From Cereibacter ovatus (GTDB lineage Bacteria > Pseudomonadota > Alphaproteobacteria > Rhodobacterales > Rhodobacteraceae): a DNA stretch of 64,000 nt. The stretch covers positions 304,737 through 368,736 of the forward strand of contig NZ_OAOQ01000003.1 in assembly GCF_900207575.1 (NCBI RefSeq). The letters run 5' to 3'. Shown piece after piece: positions 8,618-18,587 of this stretch; positions within the stretch are counted from its first letter, which is position 1, and each line of letters begins with the position of its first letter. The notes beneath the pieces are model-generated. The model did no database searches. It was not told where the DNA came from and saw only the letters and a program-made list of their open reading frames with translations. The position numbers were made by a program, and so were the translations under genes.

Positions 8618-9624
8618 TCAGGGTCTGGGTTCGCGCGGTTGCGGGCGGATCGGGATCTCTTTCAAAAGCCCCCCCACCCCCATGGCGGCGATGTCGTCAT
8701 CGCTTGGGTCAAGGCCGCAGGCCATCCGCTCCAGCACCCAGTCGGCACCGTTCAGCGCGGGCGAACGGGCACAGCCCGGCAGGCCGATCACCGGCCGATC
8801 CTTCAGGCGGCCATGAAACAACAGGTTGCCGGGATCGACCGGCATCCCGAACCGCGCCACATGGCCGCCCGCAAGGGTCAGCGCCTGCGGCGCGGTGTCG
8901 TGCAGATCCGATGTGGCCGAGCCGGTCAGGATCAACAGCATATCGCCCGGCAGATCCGCCAGCGCCGCCGCCATCGCGGCAGGGTCATGGGCGGCGACCA
9001 CACAGCCCGCAAGTGTCATCCCCAGCGCGGCCAGCCGCCCCTCGACCGCGCGGCGGCCCTTGGCGGCCAGCTTTTCGTCCTGTCCCGGCACCTCGGTCAG
9101 CAGCAATCCGGCCGAGGCCCGCGTGACCGGCAGGATGCGAATGGCCGCCCGCGCGACATGCTCGGCCGCGGCCAGCGCCCCCGGTGCAACGGCATAAGAG
9201 ATGATCTTGACGGTTCCCACCAGCATCCCCGGCGTCACCCGCATCAGCGGCGCCAGCGTCGCCAGCGTGATCGCCGGATCGATCCGGTTCAGCGCATGGA
9301 TGCGCGCCGCATCCAGCGCCACAAGACCCGGCGCCATCGCGTTCAGGTTCACCCGGCCGGTGAAGGCGTCCGACCGCGCCAGCAGCGCCGCCGCCGGATC
9401 GGGGACAAGCGCCGCGGCAAGCCGGGCGGCCGCCGCGTCCTCGGGCACGTCGCCGGGGTCCAGCCGGGCCACGGTGACCTCGGCGATCCTGGCCGCGCGC
9501 AGATCCGCCAGATCCTCGGGGCCAAGGATCATGCCCTTGCGCAGCCGCCCGCCCCCCGGCAACGGCACGGAATGGGCCAGGATCGCGCCCAGCGCCTCGG
9601 CGGTCGGAACCGGGCCGAACCGCA

Positions 9625-9625
<1 letters not shown>
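8618..9625 (-). CDS. Molybdopterin-binding protein (MoeA/MPT-domain type)
   Basis: Cytoplasmic protein of 335 residues. The C-terminal half has a molybdopterin-binding fold like MoeA/MogA: TRASAGLLLTEVPGQDEK opens it, LTGSATSDLHDTAP is the conserved nucleotide/MPT loop, and MPVDPGNLLFHGRLKDRPV followed by GLPGCARSPALNG is typical of the group found beside XdhC. The N-terminal half is not recognised. It begins inside the XdhC stop (ATGA overlap), so the two are co-translated. A role in handling or inserting molybdenum cofactor for a molybdenum hydroxylase is likely, but no such enzyme is in the window, so the client is unknown. Confidence 0.8.
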
Positions 9626-10599
<974 letters not shown>

Positions 10600-10684
10600 G
10601 CGATCCTCCCTGTTGCCGGGGGATCATGGCGGGCGGAACCGGGGGCCGCCACTGGCAAAAGGTGGCATGACAGCCCCCTTGGCG

Positions 10685-12511
10685 TCAGCGCGCAGCGGTC
10701 TGAAGCAAGGGCGAGATCAGCCGCACCGCCACCCGGCGGTTGAGCTGTTCGGCGGCATCGGTCCGCACCCGCAGATCGCTTTCACCATAGCCCTGCACCA
10801 CCATGTTTTCCGGCGGCACGCGGAAATATTCCGTCAGCGCCAGCGCCACCGATTCGGCCCGCCGGTCCGACAGCGCAAGGTTCGAGGCATCAGACCCCAC
10901 CGCGTCGGTATGGCCCTCGATCAGGAACAGCTCGTTCGGGCGCTCGTCGATCATCCGGGTGATGGCCCGGCCCAGTGCCGCCAGCTTTTCCGCCTCTTGC
11001 GGGCGGACCGCGGCCGAGCCGGTCTCGAAGGTGATCTGATCGACATCGATCGCCGGGGCCAGCGCGCGAACCTCGCGGTAGTCGCGGATCTGACGCAGGC
11101 TGTAGCTGCGGCCCGGATCGCGGCTGCGGGCCTGTTCCAGCGCCTCGCGCAGGGCGCGGTCGTCGCGCGCTTCGGTAAAGCGGATGACCGGCGCCGGTTC
11201 CGGCAAGCGCGAAACATCAACCCGGTCATAGCTTGCCAGATCGTCGATCAGCAGCACCTCGCGCCCCGAGGGATCGACGGCCGACCGCCGAAGCACCCGC
11301 CCCGAGGCATCGCGGATCGTGACGATCCGGCTGCCATCCTGCCGCAGCACAACCGAGCGGGTCGAACCATCGCTGAAGGTTCGGGTCCTGACCTCAGAGC
11401 CGGGCCGGCGCAGCAGAGTGTCATCGTCCTTCAGCACCCTGTAGCGGCCGTCCTGCCGCTGCACCACAACCCGGTCGCCGGTGTTGGACACCACCTGATC
11501 GCCATTGTTCAGCACCGATCCGACCGCCAGCGCCCCCAGCGCCAGAAGGCCGAACTTCTGAAAATTGCTCAGGCCGTCGTCGTCGGTCCGCTGGCGTTGG
11601 GCGCCGGTCTTGGCATGCGAGGAGAAATCCTCGCTGCTTGATCGGCTGTTGTCTTCGGTGATGCGGGTGGCAGCCGTAGCACCGGCCGGTTCGCCCTCGG
11701 CCTCGGCGGCGGCGGGCGGCTCGGCGCCGTCCTCGGCATCATCGCCAAGCGCATCCAGCAACGAAGCCTTCGCCTCGTCACCCGCTGTCTGGGCGCCGGC
11801 CCCCTCGGCCGGTTCCTGACCTGCTTCATCAGGGGCCGGGCTTTCGGCCTTCGGGGCAACACCGTCGCCGGCCGCATCCGCGAGCGCATCGGCCGCTGCC
11901 TTGTCTTCCAGCATCTGGCGCAGCGCATCGGCGTCGGGTTGCGTGTCGGCGGCATCGTCTTCCGCTGCGGGTTCGTCGGCCGCAGGTGCCTGCTCTGCAT
12001 CGGGCAGGGGCGCGCCTTCGGTCGGGCCGGCATCGGCCCCGTCCGCCTCGGCCGACGGCGGTTCTGTCGCCGGGTCTGTCGGGGCTTCTTGCGGCTCGGC
12101 CACGGTCGCACCAGCGTCCGGGGCGAAGAATTCGTCGGCCGGGGCACTGTCCTCGGCCGGCAGATCCGCGCCATCGGCCGGTGCTTCGGGCGCGATTTCG
12201 GCATCGGCCGGGGGGGCGGGCATCTCGTCCATCGCCGGTTCTGGCGCGTCCGGGGGGATCACATCCGGCTCTGGCGCCGCATCGCCGCTGTCGGGCTCGG
12301 GCTCGGGCGGCGGGGCCTCGGCAGGTTCCTCGACGGGCGGCGGCGCCTCATCCTCGATGGCCTGAGGCTCGTTCTGCGCGGCGGGCGGGCAATCCACGCC
12401 ATCGGCAGGGATACAGTCCGCACCCGCATCCTGCGCGACAAGCGGCATCGGCTGGAACGCAGCCAGTGCCACCGACAGGGCAGCGGTAGTGCCTAACAGG
12501 CGGCTTTTCAT
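10685..12511 (-). CDS. OmpA-family protein with long acidic Pro/Ala-rich region
   Basis: Exported, peptidoglycan-linked protein of 608 residues. A signal peptide (MKSRLLGTTAALSVALAAF, cleavage after about residue 26) is followed by about 220 residues made almost only of Ala, Pro, Glu and Asp, then a middle region (VVVQRQDGRYRVLKDDDTLL) and a C-terminal OmpA/Pal domain of about 120 residues (TFETGSAAVRPQEAEKLAAL, LFLIEGHTDAVGSDASNLAL, LSDRRAESVALALTEYF). The acidic stretch probably spans the periplasm as a flexible tether. It lacks a recognisable beta-barrel, so it is not classical OmpA. The physiological role is unknown. Confidence 0.82.
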   Translation of the reverse strand: MKSRLLGTTAALSVALAAFQPMPLVAQDAGADCIPADGVDCPPAAQNEPQAIEDEAPPPVEEPAEAPPPEPEPDSGDAAPEPDVIPPDAPEPAMDEMPAPPADAEIAPEAPADGADLPAEDSAPADEFFAPDAGATVAEPQEAPTDPATEPPSAEADGADAGPTEGAPLPDAEQAPAADEPAAEDDAADTQPDADALRQMLEDKAAADALADAAGDGVAPKAESPAPDEAGQEPAEGAGAQTAGDEAKASLLDALGDDAEDGAEPPAAAEAEGEPAGATAATRITEDNSRSSSEDFSSHAKTGAQRQRTDDDGLSNFQKFGLLALGALAVGSVLNNGDQVVSNTGDRVVVQRQDGRYRVLKDDDTLLRRPGSEVRTRTFSDGSTRSVVLRQDGSRIVTIRDASGRVLRRSAVDPSGREVLLIDDLASYDRVDVSRLPEPAPVIRFTEARDDRALREALEQARSRDPGRSYSLRQIRDYREVRALAPAIDVDQITFETGSAAVRPQEAEKLAALGRAITRMIDERPNELFLIEGHTDAVGSDASNLALSDRRAESVALALTEYFRVPPENMVVQGYGESDLRVRTDAAEQLNRRVAVRLISPLLQTAAR

Positions 12512-12789
12512 GGGCGCTTCCTTTCCTTCATCGTCAGGCAGCCACAGGGCGGCCCGGACGGTCCGGGGAAGGAAACGGCAGCGGCACGGGGAACGTTCCC
12601 AAGACCGCCGTCAAAGCCTGCTGCTGCGCCAACCAAACGATGACACAGGATGCAGGCCAAACCAAGGATGTGGCGCCACCATAACTGCCAGCAAAGCTGA
12701 CCGAAGCGATGCCACACACAACAGAAACCCGCCCGGATCATCGGACAGGCTGGCACCCCCGGCGCCGGTCGTGCACAGAACCCGCGGCA
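12512..12789. other. Intergenic region upstream of the OmpA-family gene
   Basis: This is most of the 336-bp gap between rpmG and the OmpA-family gene. It should carry the promoter of the OmpA-family gene, but I see no clear -35/-10 pair, no RNA gene and no credible ORF. Confidence 0.4.
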
Positions 12790-12821
12790 TCAAAGGCAAA
12801 GGCCGCGCCAGCGGCGCGGCC
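12790..12821 (-). terminator. rpmG intrinsic terminator
   Basis: GGCCGCGCC (12801-12809) and GGCGCGGCC (12813-12821) form a perfect 9-bp hairpin with loop AGC. On the minus strand it is followed by TTTGCCTTTG. It lies 26 bp after the rpmG stop. Confidence 0.8.
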
Positions 12822-12847
12822 CGTCCGGACGCCGCTGAAGGCAGATC

Positions 12848-13015
12848 TTACTTGATCTTGCCTTCCTTGTATTCGACATGCTCGCGCTTGACGGGATCGT
12901 ATTTGCGCACAACCATCTTGTCGGTCATGGTGCGGGCGTTCTTCTTGGTCACATAGAAGTGCCCGGTGCCCGCCGTCGAGTTCAGCCGGATCTTGATCGT
13001 CGTCGGCTTCGCCAT
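12848..13015 (-). CDS. rpmG: 50S ribosomal protein L33
   Basis: Small ribosomal protein of 55 residues, complete: it begins [17 protein letters not shown], continues [19 protein letters not shown] and ends [14 protein letters not shown]. This is the cysteine-free L33 form (no CxxC pairs), so it does not bind zinc. ATG 13015 follows GGAGA in the minus-strand leader, and an intrinsic terminator follows the TAA. It stands alone, divergent from the phosphatase gene on its other side, which is usual for rpmG in this family. Confidence 0.95.
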
Positions 13016-13318
13016 GGTGTCTCTCCTACAGCCGGCGGGCAGAAGCCCCCCGCGAAAATCCTTGAGGCCCGCCTTTTACCCGGGATGAAACCAGAGTCAA
13101 CCGCAAAAGCCCGATGCGAAAGAGGCGGCGACAGGGGAAAGACGCCACCGATCGACGGGCGGGGTCAAGCCCCCTCTCCAAGGCGGCGGGCGGGCAATCT
13201 TCCGCCCTGCGGCACGCCCGCCCCTTGCCCGGCGGGCAGCGACGGGGGACAAGCGGTCGCGGTCGGCGCCACGGCATGGCCCGGCCACAGGCCCCGGCCG
13301 AAGCATGCAAAGGTTGCC
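13016..13318. other. Divergent rpmG / phosphatase intergenic region
   Basis: About 300 bp between divergently transcribed genes. It presumably holds both promoters, but no convincing -35/-10 pair, riboswitch or RNA gene was recognised. Confidence 0.4.
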
Positions 13319-14116
13319 ATGATGATCGCCCCCCCGCACCGCCACCGAAGCCTGTTCCTGTCGGACCTGCATCTGGGCGCGCGGGGCTGCCGGGCCGAGC
13401 GTATTCTGGCCTTCCTTCAGGCGCATGAGGCCAGCGACATCTACCTTGTCGGCGATATCCTCGACCTGTGGCACCCGCCGTTGCCGCACTGGACGCCCAC
13501 CCATGACGCGATCCTTGCGCTGCTCTGGCAACGGATGCGGCAGGGCACGCGGCTGCATTACCTGACCGGCAACCACGATGCGGCGATGCGCAAGGGGCGG
13601 GGCACCCGGGGCCGCCGCGTCGCCATCCTGACCGAAACCGTGCATGTCGCCGCCGACGGCCGGCGCTATCTGGTGTTGCATGGCGACATCTGCGACCGGC
13701 GGCTGCTGCGCTGGCATGGACTGACACGGATCGGCAGCCGGCTGGACTGGTTGCTGCGCAATCTTGACGCGCGGCTGCAACAGCTGCGCCCCCCCCTTCG
13801 CCCCCGGCGCCGCAGCCTGATCGAGGCGTTGCTGGCCGGCGTCGATGCGGCCCTTGGCCTTGGCAGCGCCAGTGAGATCCGGCTGATCGAGCGCGCCCGC
13901 CGCGCCGGCTGTGACGGGGTGATCTGCGGCCATTTCCACAAGCCCGCGCTGCATGACCGCCACGGCCTGACCTATGCCAATTGCGGCGACTGGCTCGACA
14001 GTTTCACCGCACTGGCCGAGGATGCGCACGGGCGCCTTTCCCTGTTGCAGGCCGCCGCGGCCCCCGCCCCGGCGGCAAAGTTCGGCCCGCACCTGCCGCT
14101 GGAGGCCCGGGCATGA
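13319..14116 (+). CDS. LpxH-like calcineurin metallophosphatase
   Basis: Binuclear metal phosphoesterase of 265 residues in the UDP-2,3-diacylglucosamine diphosphatase (LpxH) superfamily. All metal motifs are present in order: SDLHLGARG near residue 15, GDILDLW near 48, GNHDA, LHGDICD, and GHFHKP. Basic residues (PRRRSLIEALLAGVD region) separate the last two. ATG 13319 is followed directly by a second ATG at 13322. It overlaps the next gene by 4 bp (ATGA) and is therefore co-translated with a ceramide-glucosyltransferase-like enzyme. That pairing suggests a glycolipid step and makes classical LpxH in lipid A synthesis only one possibility. Confidence 0.8.
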   Translation: MMIAPPHRHRSLFLSDLHLGARGCRAERILAFLQAHEASDIYLVGDILDLWHPPLPHWTPTHDAILALLWQRMRQGTRLHYLTGNHDAAMRKGRGTRGRRVAILTETVHVAADGRRYLVLHGDICDRRLLRWHGLTRIGSRLDWLLRNLDARLQQLRPPLRPRRRSLIEALLAGVDAALGLGSASEIRLIERARRAGCDGVICGHFHKPALHDRHGLTYANCGDWLDSFTALAEDAHGRLSLLQAAAAPAPAAKFGPHLPLEARA

Positions 14117-15216
14117 CGGCGGCGCTGGTGCTTCTGGCGGGCGCAGTGCTTGCGCTGCATCTGGCTGCCGCGATGCTGGCGGTTTCGCACGCCCGCCGCA
14201 GGCCGCCGCCACGGCCGGACGAGACCCCCTTCATCTGCCTGCTGCGCCCGGTCTGCGGTCTGGACGGCCCCGAGCCCGAGACGCTGGGATCCAGCTTTGG
14301 CCTTGATTACCCCGCCCATGAGATCGTGTTCTGCGCCGCCCGGGCCGATGATCCGGCGGTGCCGCTGGTCGAGGCGCTGATCCGCCAGCATCCGGGCGCG
14401 CGGGCGCGACTGCTGATCGGGACCGATCCGATCTCGGACAATCCCAAGCTGAACAATCTGGCGAAGGGCTGGGCGGGCAGCGCGGCCGACTGGGTGGTGA
14501 TCGCCGATGCGAACCTGATGCTGCCGCGCGACTACCTGTGCCAGTTGCTGGCGCATTGGGCACCCGGTATCGGGCTGGTCACCTCGCCCCCAGCCGGCAC
14601 CCGCCCCGAGGGGCTGGCCGCCGCGGTCGAGGCCGCCTTTCTGAACGGGCTTCAAGGGCGCTGGCAACTGGCCGCCGCACGCTGCGGGCTGGGCTATGCG
14701 CAGGGCAAGACCATGTTCCTTCACCGCGAGCTTCTTGACCGTCAGGGTGGGCTGGCCGTGCTGGGCCGCGAACTGGCCGAGGATGTCGCGGCCACCCGCG
14801 TGGTGCGCAAGGCGGGGCTGAACGTGCGGCTGGTGCCGCACCCCTTCGCGCAACCGCTTGGCCGGCGCCACCCGCGCGATGTCTGGGCGCGGCAGTTGCG
14901 CTGGTCGCGCATCCGCCGCCATGGCGTGCCGGGCCTGTTCGCACTGGAGCCGCTGTTGTCGCCGGTGCTGCCGGTGGCGTCGCTGTCGCTGGTGCAGCCG
15001 GCGCTGGCGCTGCCGTTCCTTGCGCTTTGGTATGGCGGCGAATGGCTGCTGTGCCGCGCAATGGACTGGCCGCGCGGCGGCCGCGATCTGGCCGCATGGC
15101 TGCTGCGCGACCTGTCGCTGCCGCTGCTGTGGGGGGCGACCTTCGCACGGCCCGGATTCGAATGGCGCGGCACAAGGATGGCGCCCGCACCGCGGCGCCG
15201 ATCAACCCGCGGCTGA
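14113..15216 (+). CDS. Ceramide glucosyltransferase-like GT2/GT21 enzyme
   Basis: Membrane glycosyltransferase of 367 residues. An N-terminal membrane segment (LVLLAGAVLALHLAAAMLAV) is followed by a GT-A domain with FICLLRPVCGLD, VVIADANLML (the DXD-like D2), AEDVAATRVV (D3 acid) and the QLRWSR form of QxxRW, then C-terminal hydrophobic segments. This D1-D2-D3-QxxRW layout is that of ceramide glucosyltransferase (GT21) and hopanoid-associated HpnI. It is translationally coupled to the metallophosphatase upstream. The acceptor lipid cannot be read from the sequence; glucosylceramide-type glycolipid is the best inference. A 9-bp minisatellite begins 27 bp after its stop. Confidence 0.8.
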   Translation: MTAALVLLAGAVLALHLAAAMLAVSHARRRPPPRPDETPFICLLRPVCGLDGPEPETLGSSFGLDYPAHEIVFCAARADDPAVPLVEALIRQHPGARARLLIGTDPISDNPKLNNLAKGWAGSAADWVVIADANLMLPRDYLCQLLAHWAPGIGLVTSPPAGTRPEGLAAAVEAAFLNGLQGRWQLAAARCGLGYAQGKTMFLHRELLDRQGGLAVLGRELAEDVAATRVVRKAGLNVRLVPHPFAQPLGRRHPRDVWARQLRWSRIRRHGVPGLFALEPLLSPVLPVASLSLVQPALALPFLALWYGGEWLLCRAMDWPRGGRDLAAWLLRDLSLPLLWGATFARPGFEWRGTRMAPAPRRRSTRG

Positions 15217-15242
15217 CGCCGCGGCCGGACAATCGGCTGACC

Positions 15243-15317
15243 GGCCTTCACGGCCTTCACGGCCTTCACGGCCTTCACGGCCTTCACGGCCTTCACGGCC
15301 TTCACGGCCTTCACGGC
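15243..15317. repeat. Minisatellite: eight 9-bp GGCCTTCAC units
   Basis: Eight perfect head-to-tail copies of GGCCTTCAC, then a partial GGC. It lies between the stop codons of two convergent genes. Because 9 is a multiple of 3, every frame reads through it without a stop. Copy number is likely to vary between strains. Confidence 0.95.
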
Positions 15318-15338
15318 GACCGGGTCAGGCCCCCGGGG

Positions 15339-16058
15339 TCAGTCCGCAAGCGCAATGGTGACGCGGCGGTTCTGGCGGCCCTTCTTCTCGATCCGGGCGA
15401 ATTCGATGCGACCGATTTCGCTGGTCCGGGCGACATGGGTGCCGCCGCAGGGCTGAAGATCGACCTGAGCCGCACCCTGCCCGATGCGCACCAGACGCAC
15501 CCGGCCCTGCCCGACCGGCGGCATCACCGACATGGTCTTGACGATCGAGGGATCAGCCAGAAGCGCCTCGTCGGTGATCCAGTCCTCGGTCACGGCCAGA
15601 TCGCGCCCGATCAGCGCATTCAGCCGCTGTTCCAGCTCGGCCACGTCCGAAGGCGGCTCGGGCATGTCGAAATCCAGTCGGCCGCGCTCGGCCCCGATCT
15701 GGCCCCCCGTGACCGGAAGGGGAATCACCACCGACAACAGATGCAGCGCGGTATGAACCCGCATGAGGCGGTGACGGCGGTCCCAGTCGAGCACCTGCCG
15801 CACCGGGGCACCGATCGGCGGCATCGCCTGCGCCGCGGCGGGAACCAGCGCGATGCGACCGGCCTCGGCCTTGAGGGTGGTGGCGATGGGCAACCGTCCG
15901 CCGTCCCACAGCAGATCGCCGCTGTCGCCGGGCTGACCGCCGCCGGTGGGATAAAAGATCGAGCGGTCGATCAGGATCGCGCCCTCGGCGGTGTGGCCGA
16001 TGACGGTGGCCCCGGCCTCGCGCAGGTAGGGATCAAGCCGGAACAGCGGTTCGGTCAT
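15339..16058 (-). CDS. Alanyl-tRNA editing protein, AlaX type
   Basis: Free-standing editing enzyme that hydrolyses mischarged Ser- or Gly-tRNA(Ala). Its 239 residues carry both zinc-site motifs: HTALH near residues 102-106 and CGGTH near 204-208. IFYPTGGGQPGDSGDL is the conserved AlaX/AlaRS second-domain signature. There is no catalytic aminoacylation domain, so it is not alaS. ATG 16058 overlaps the stop of the upstream MscS gene (ATGA), so it is the last gene of a minus-strand run starting at trgA. Confidence 0.92.
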   Translation of the reverse strand: MTEPLFRLDPYLREAGATVIGHTAEGAILIDRSIFYPTGGGQPGDSGDLLWDGGRLPIATTLKAEAGRIALVPAAAQAMPPIGAPVRQVLDWDRRHRLMRVHTALHLLSVVIPLPVTGGQIGAERGRLDFDMPEPPSDVAELEQRLNALIGRDLAVTEDWITDEALLADPSIVKTMSVMPPVGQGRVRLVRIGQGAAQVDLQPCGGTHVARTSEIGRIEFARIEKKGRQNRRVTIALAD

Positions 16059-18583
16059 CAGCGGGTGCCCCCGTTGCCTTCGTCGCCGTCGGAATCGTCG
16101 CCATCGGCATCCTCATCCTCGTCGGAATGGACGGCGGCGGTGCCTTTCAGAACCTCGTCCTTCTGCGCCTTGGCCGGTGCCGCCCCGGGCGGGTTCATCA
16201 GCGCGACCAGTTCGGCCTCGCCTAGCCCGTTCTCGGGCTGCGCCGGGGGCCAGACCTCGCGCGCGATATGCGGCAGACCGATGCCTTCCTCGGCGAAACG
16301 CTTGACGATCATGTGGTTGATGTCGGACCGCACCGCGAGCGAGAAGTTCACGTCGCGCAGGATCACCCGGATCTCGAAGCTTAGCACTTCCTGCGTAAAG
16401 CCCATGAAGGCGATGGTGGGCGGCGGTTTCAGAATGGCCAGCGGCTGCGCCTCGGCGATTTCGCGCAGGATGCGTTCGACATGGCGGGTGTCGCTGCCAT
16501 AGGCCACGCCCACCGGCACGATCAGCCGCCCCGTCATGTTGTAGCGGGTCCAGTTCGTCACCCGGCCGGCCACCAGATCCTGGTTCGGCACGATCACATC
16601 GGTGCGGTCGAAGGTCTGAATCCGGGTCGAGCGGACCGAGATCGACTTGACCGTGCCCTGCACGCCGCCCACCTCGATCCAGTCGCCTTCGGACACCGGA
16701 CGCTCGATCAGCAGGATGATGCCCGAGACGAAGTTCGACACGATGGTTTGCAGACCGAACCCGATACCGACCGACAACGCACCGGCGACGATGGCAAGGT
16801 TCGACAGGTCAAGCCCTGCGGAATTGATCGCGACAAGGCCGGCAAGGATGATGCCCACATAGCCGACGCCGGCCACCACCGCGTTGCGCCCGCCCTGATC
16901 CAGCCGGGTCTTGGGCAGGATCGAGGCCTTCAACGCGCCCTGAAACAGCCGCGTGACGCCATAGCCCACCGAAAACACCACCGCCAGCAACAGGAAGCTG
17001 GTGGGCGAAATCCGGGTCGAGCCGATGGTATAGCCTTCGCGGAACCGCGCCCAGATCTCGGTCAGGTCGGCCACCCGCGCGCCCCAGACCAAGGCAAGCA
17101 AAGGCACCATGCCCAGTGCCAGCAAAAAGCCGATCAGCACCGGCAACAGCGCGTCGCGGCCGTCGTTCTCGGCCCTTGTGGCCAGACCGTAAAGGTCGAT
17201 CACCAGCGTCTGAAGGATGAACAGCAGCCCCACAAGGCCCAGCGTCACCCCGGCAGGATAGACCAGCGCCGTGGCGGCCGCGACATAGCCCGCGGCAGCA
17301 AGCAGGGGCCCCACGACGCCGATCAGGATCGCCCCGCGCGCCAGAAGCCCGATCAGGCCGTTGCGATAGCTTGTCGGCTCGTCCCCGGCTGTGTCGCTGC
17401 GCAGATGTGCCAGCATCAGTTGCCCGATGCGGAACAGCAAAAGCCCCGCCACCACGATCAGCGGGAACACAAAGACCGAGGTCGCCGCCTCGCCCACCCG
17501 CGCCGGCGGCAGCGCCACCAGCCGCAGCGCATCGATGGCAATGACGACCCCGAAGGCTGCCGTGTGAAAGCGCCCCTCGCGAAGACGCTCGGCCGGCAGG
17601 CGCAAGGGCGCGGACTGGTGGGGGTCTTTCGGAAACAGCCGCCCCGCCAGCCAGCCCGCCGCATAAAGGATGAAGCCAATGGCGGGCAGCGCCTCGACCA
17701 CGACGGCCGTTCGCGGCCCGGCAAGACCCGACAGGGTGATCGCATGGGCCAGCGCCACGACCCCCGCCACCGGCGCCGCGATCTGGCCCAGCGACACCAG
17801 AAGCGACCAGACCTTGCGCCCGCGGGCCGAGGCCTGATCCTGCATCCGCTGGGTCAGCCCCTCCATCAGCGCGCGGCCGCGGGCGATCAGCAAAAGGCCC
17901 ACCGCCAGCAGCCCCAGCAGCACGGGCAGGTTCTCGCGAATACCGTCCTGAACCTCATTGGACTGCCAGCCTTCCTGCCCCTCGGACCACAGCAGCAGCG
18001 TGGCCTCGGACAGGGCGCCGGCGGCCTCGGCCCAGTTGGCCGGGTTCACCGGCAGCGGCCAGTCGCGCAGCAGTTCCTGCGCCTGACGGTCGCGCACCAC
18101 GCTGTCGATCTCGCGGATCAGGCCGTCGGCGCGGCGATAGGCTTCCTCGGCCGCGGTGACCGGGGCGCGCAGTTCGGCCAGTTCATCGGCCAGTTTCCTG
18201 CGTCGCTCGGAGATCTCGGGGGCTTCGGCCGCGCCATCGGCAGGCTCTGGGCCCAGCGCGTCGATCTGGCCCCGGGTCGAGGCGATGCGGCTGGCGTTGA
18301 TCCCCTGCGCCCGCAGGAACGTGTCGCGCCATTCCACCAGATAGCCGCGCGTCGCATCGTAATCGGCGCTTGGCGTCTCGCGGTCGGCCACCTCGCGTTC
18401 GGCGCGGGTGGCGGTCTTTTCCCACGCCCGGTAGTCGGGCGGATCGAACTGGTCGCCATCCTTCGCGGGGCTGCTTGCCTCTTGCGCGACGGCTGGGGCG
18501 GCAAACCAGCCGGCCTGCGCCGCGGCACCGGCCAGAACAAGACAAAGCAGCCAAAGCCGCAGCAATCGCACCAAGGGCAGCAT
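16058..18583 (-). CDS. Large MscS-family mechanosensitive channel (DUF3772 type)
   Basis: Inner-membrane tension-gated channel of 841 residues, far longer than E. coli MscS (286). After a signal-like N-terminus (LLRLWLLCLVLAGAAA) comes a periplasmic helical domain with SADYDATRGYLVEWRDTF and an Arg/Glu-rich coiled region, then about ten membrane segments. The MscS core is near 590-720: ALSVGIGFGLQTIVSNFVSG lines the pore, followed by SEGDWIEVGGVQGTVKSIS and the beta domain. The C-terminal tail is strongly acidic (DEDEDADGDDSDGDEG). The start at 18583 (MLPLVRLL) is preferred over an in-frame start 48 bases upstream that would run into cysK. Only 4 bp separate it from cysK. Confidence 0.88.
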   Translation of the reverse strand: MLPLVRLLRLWLLCLVLAGAAAQAGWFAAPAVAQEASSPAKDGDQFDPPDYRAWEKTATRAEREVADRETPSADYDATRGYLVEWRDTFLRAQGINASRIASTRGQIDALGPEPADGAAEAPEISERRRKLADELAELRAPVTAAEEAYRRADGLIREIDSVVRDRQAQELLRDWPLPVNPANWAEAAGALSEATLLLWSEGQEGWQSNEVQDGIRENLPVLLGLLAVGLLLIARGRALMEGLTQRMQDQASARGRKVWSLLVSLGQIAAPVAGVVALAHAITLSGLAGPRTAVVVEALPAIGFILYAAGWLAGRLFPKDPHQSAPLRLPAERLREGRFHTAAFGVVIAIDALRLVALPPARVGEAATSVFVFPLIVVAGLLLFRIGQLMLAHLRSDTAGDEPTSYRNGLIGLLARGAILIGVVGPLLAAAGYVAAATALVYPAGVTLGLVGLLFILQTLVIDLYGLATRAENDGRDALLPVLIGFLLALGMVPLLALVWGARVADLTEIWARFREGYTIGSTRISPTSFLLLAVVFSVGYGVTRLFQGALKASILPKTRLDQGGRNAVVAGVGYVGIILAGLVAINSAGLDLSNLAIVAGALSVGIGFGLQTIVSNFVSGIILLIERPVSEGDWIEVGGVQGTVKSISVRSTRIQTFDRTDVIVPNQDLVAGRVTNWTRYNMTGRLIVPVGVAYGSDTRHVERILREIAEAQPLAILKPPPTIAFMGFTQEVLSFEIRVILRDVNFSLAVRSDINHMIVKRFAEEGIGLPHIAREVWPPAQPENGLGEAELVALMNPPGAAPAKAQKDEVLKGTAAVHSDEDEDADGDDSDGDEGNGGTR

Positions 18584-18587
18584 CGGA

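Noticed and set aside
15243..15317. The 9-bp array considered as CRISPR or as a coding repeat
   Set aside because: There are no spacers, units are far too short for CRISPR, and neither strand places it in a credible gene.
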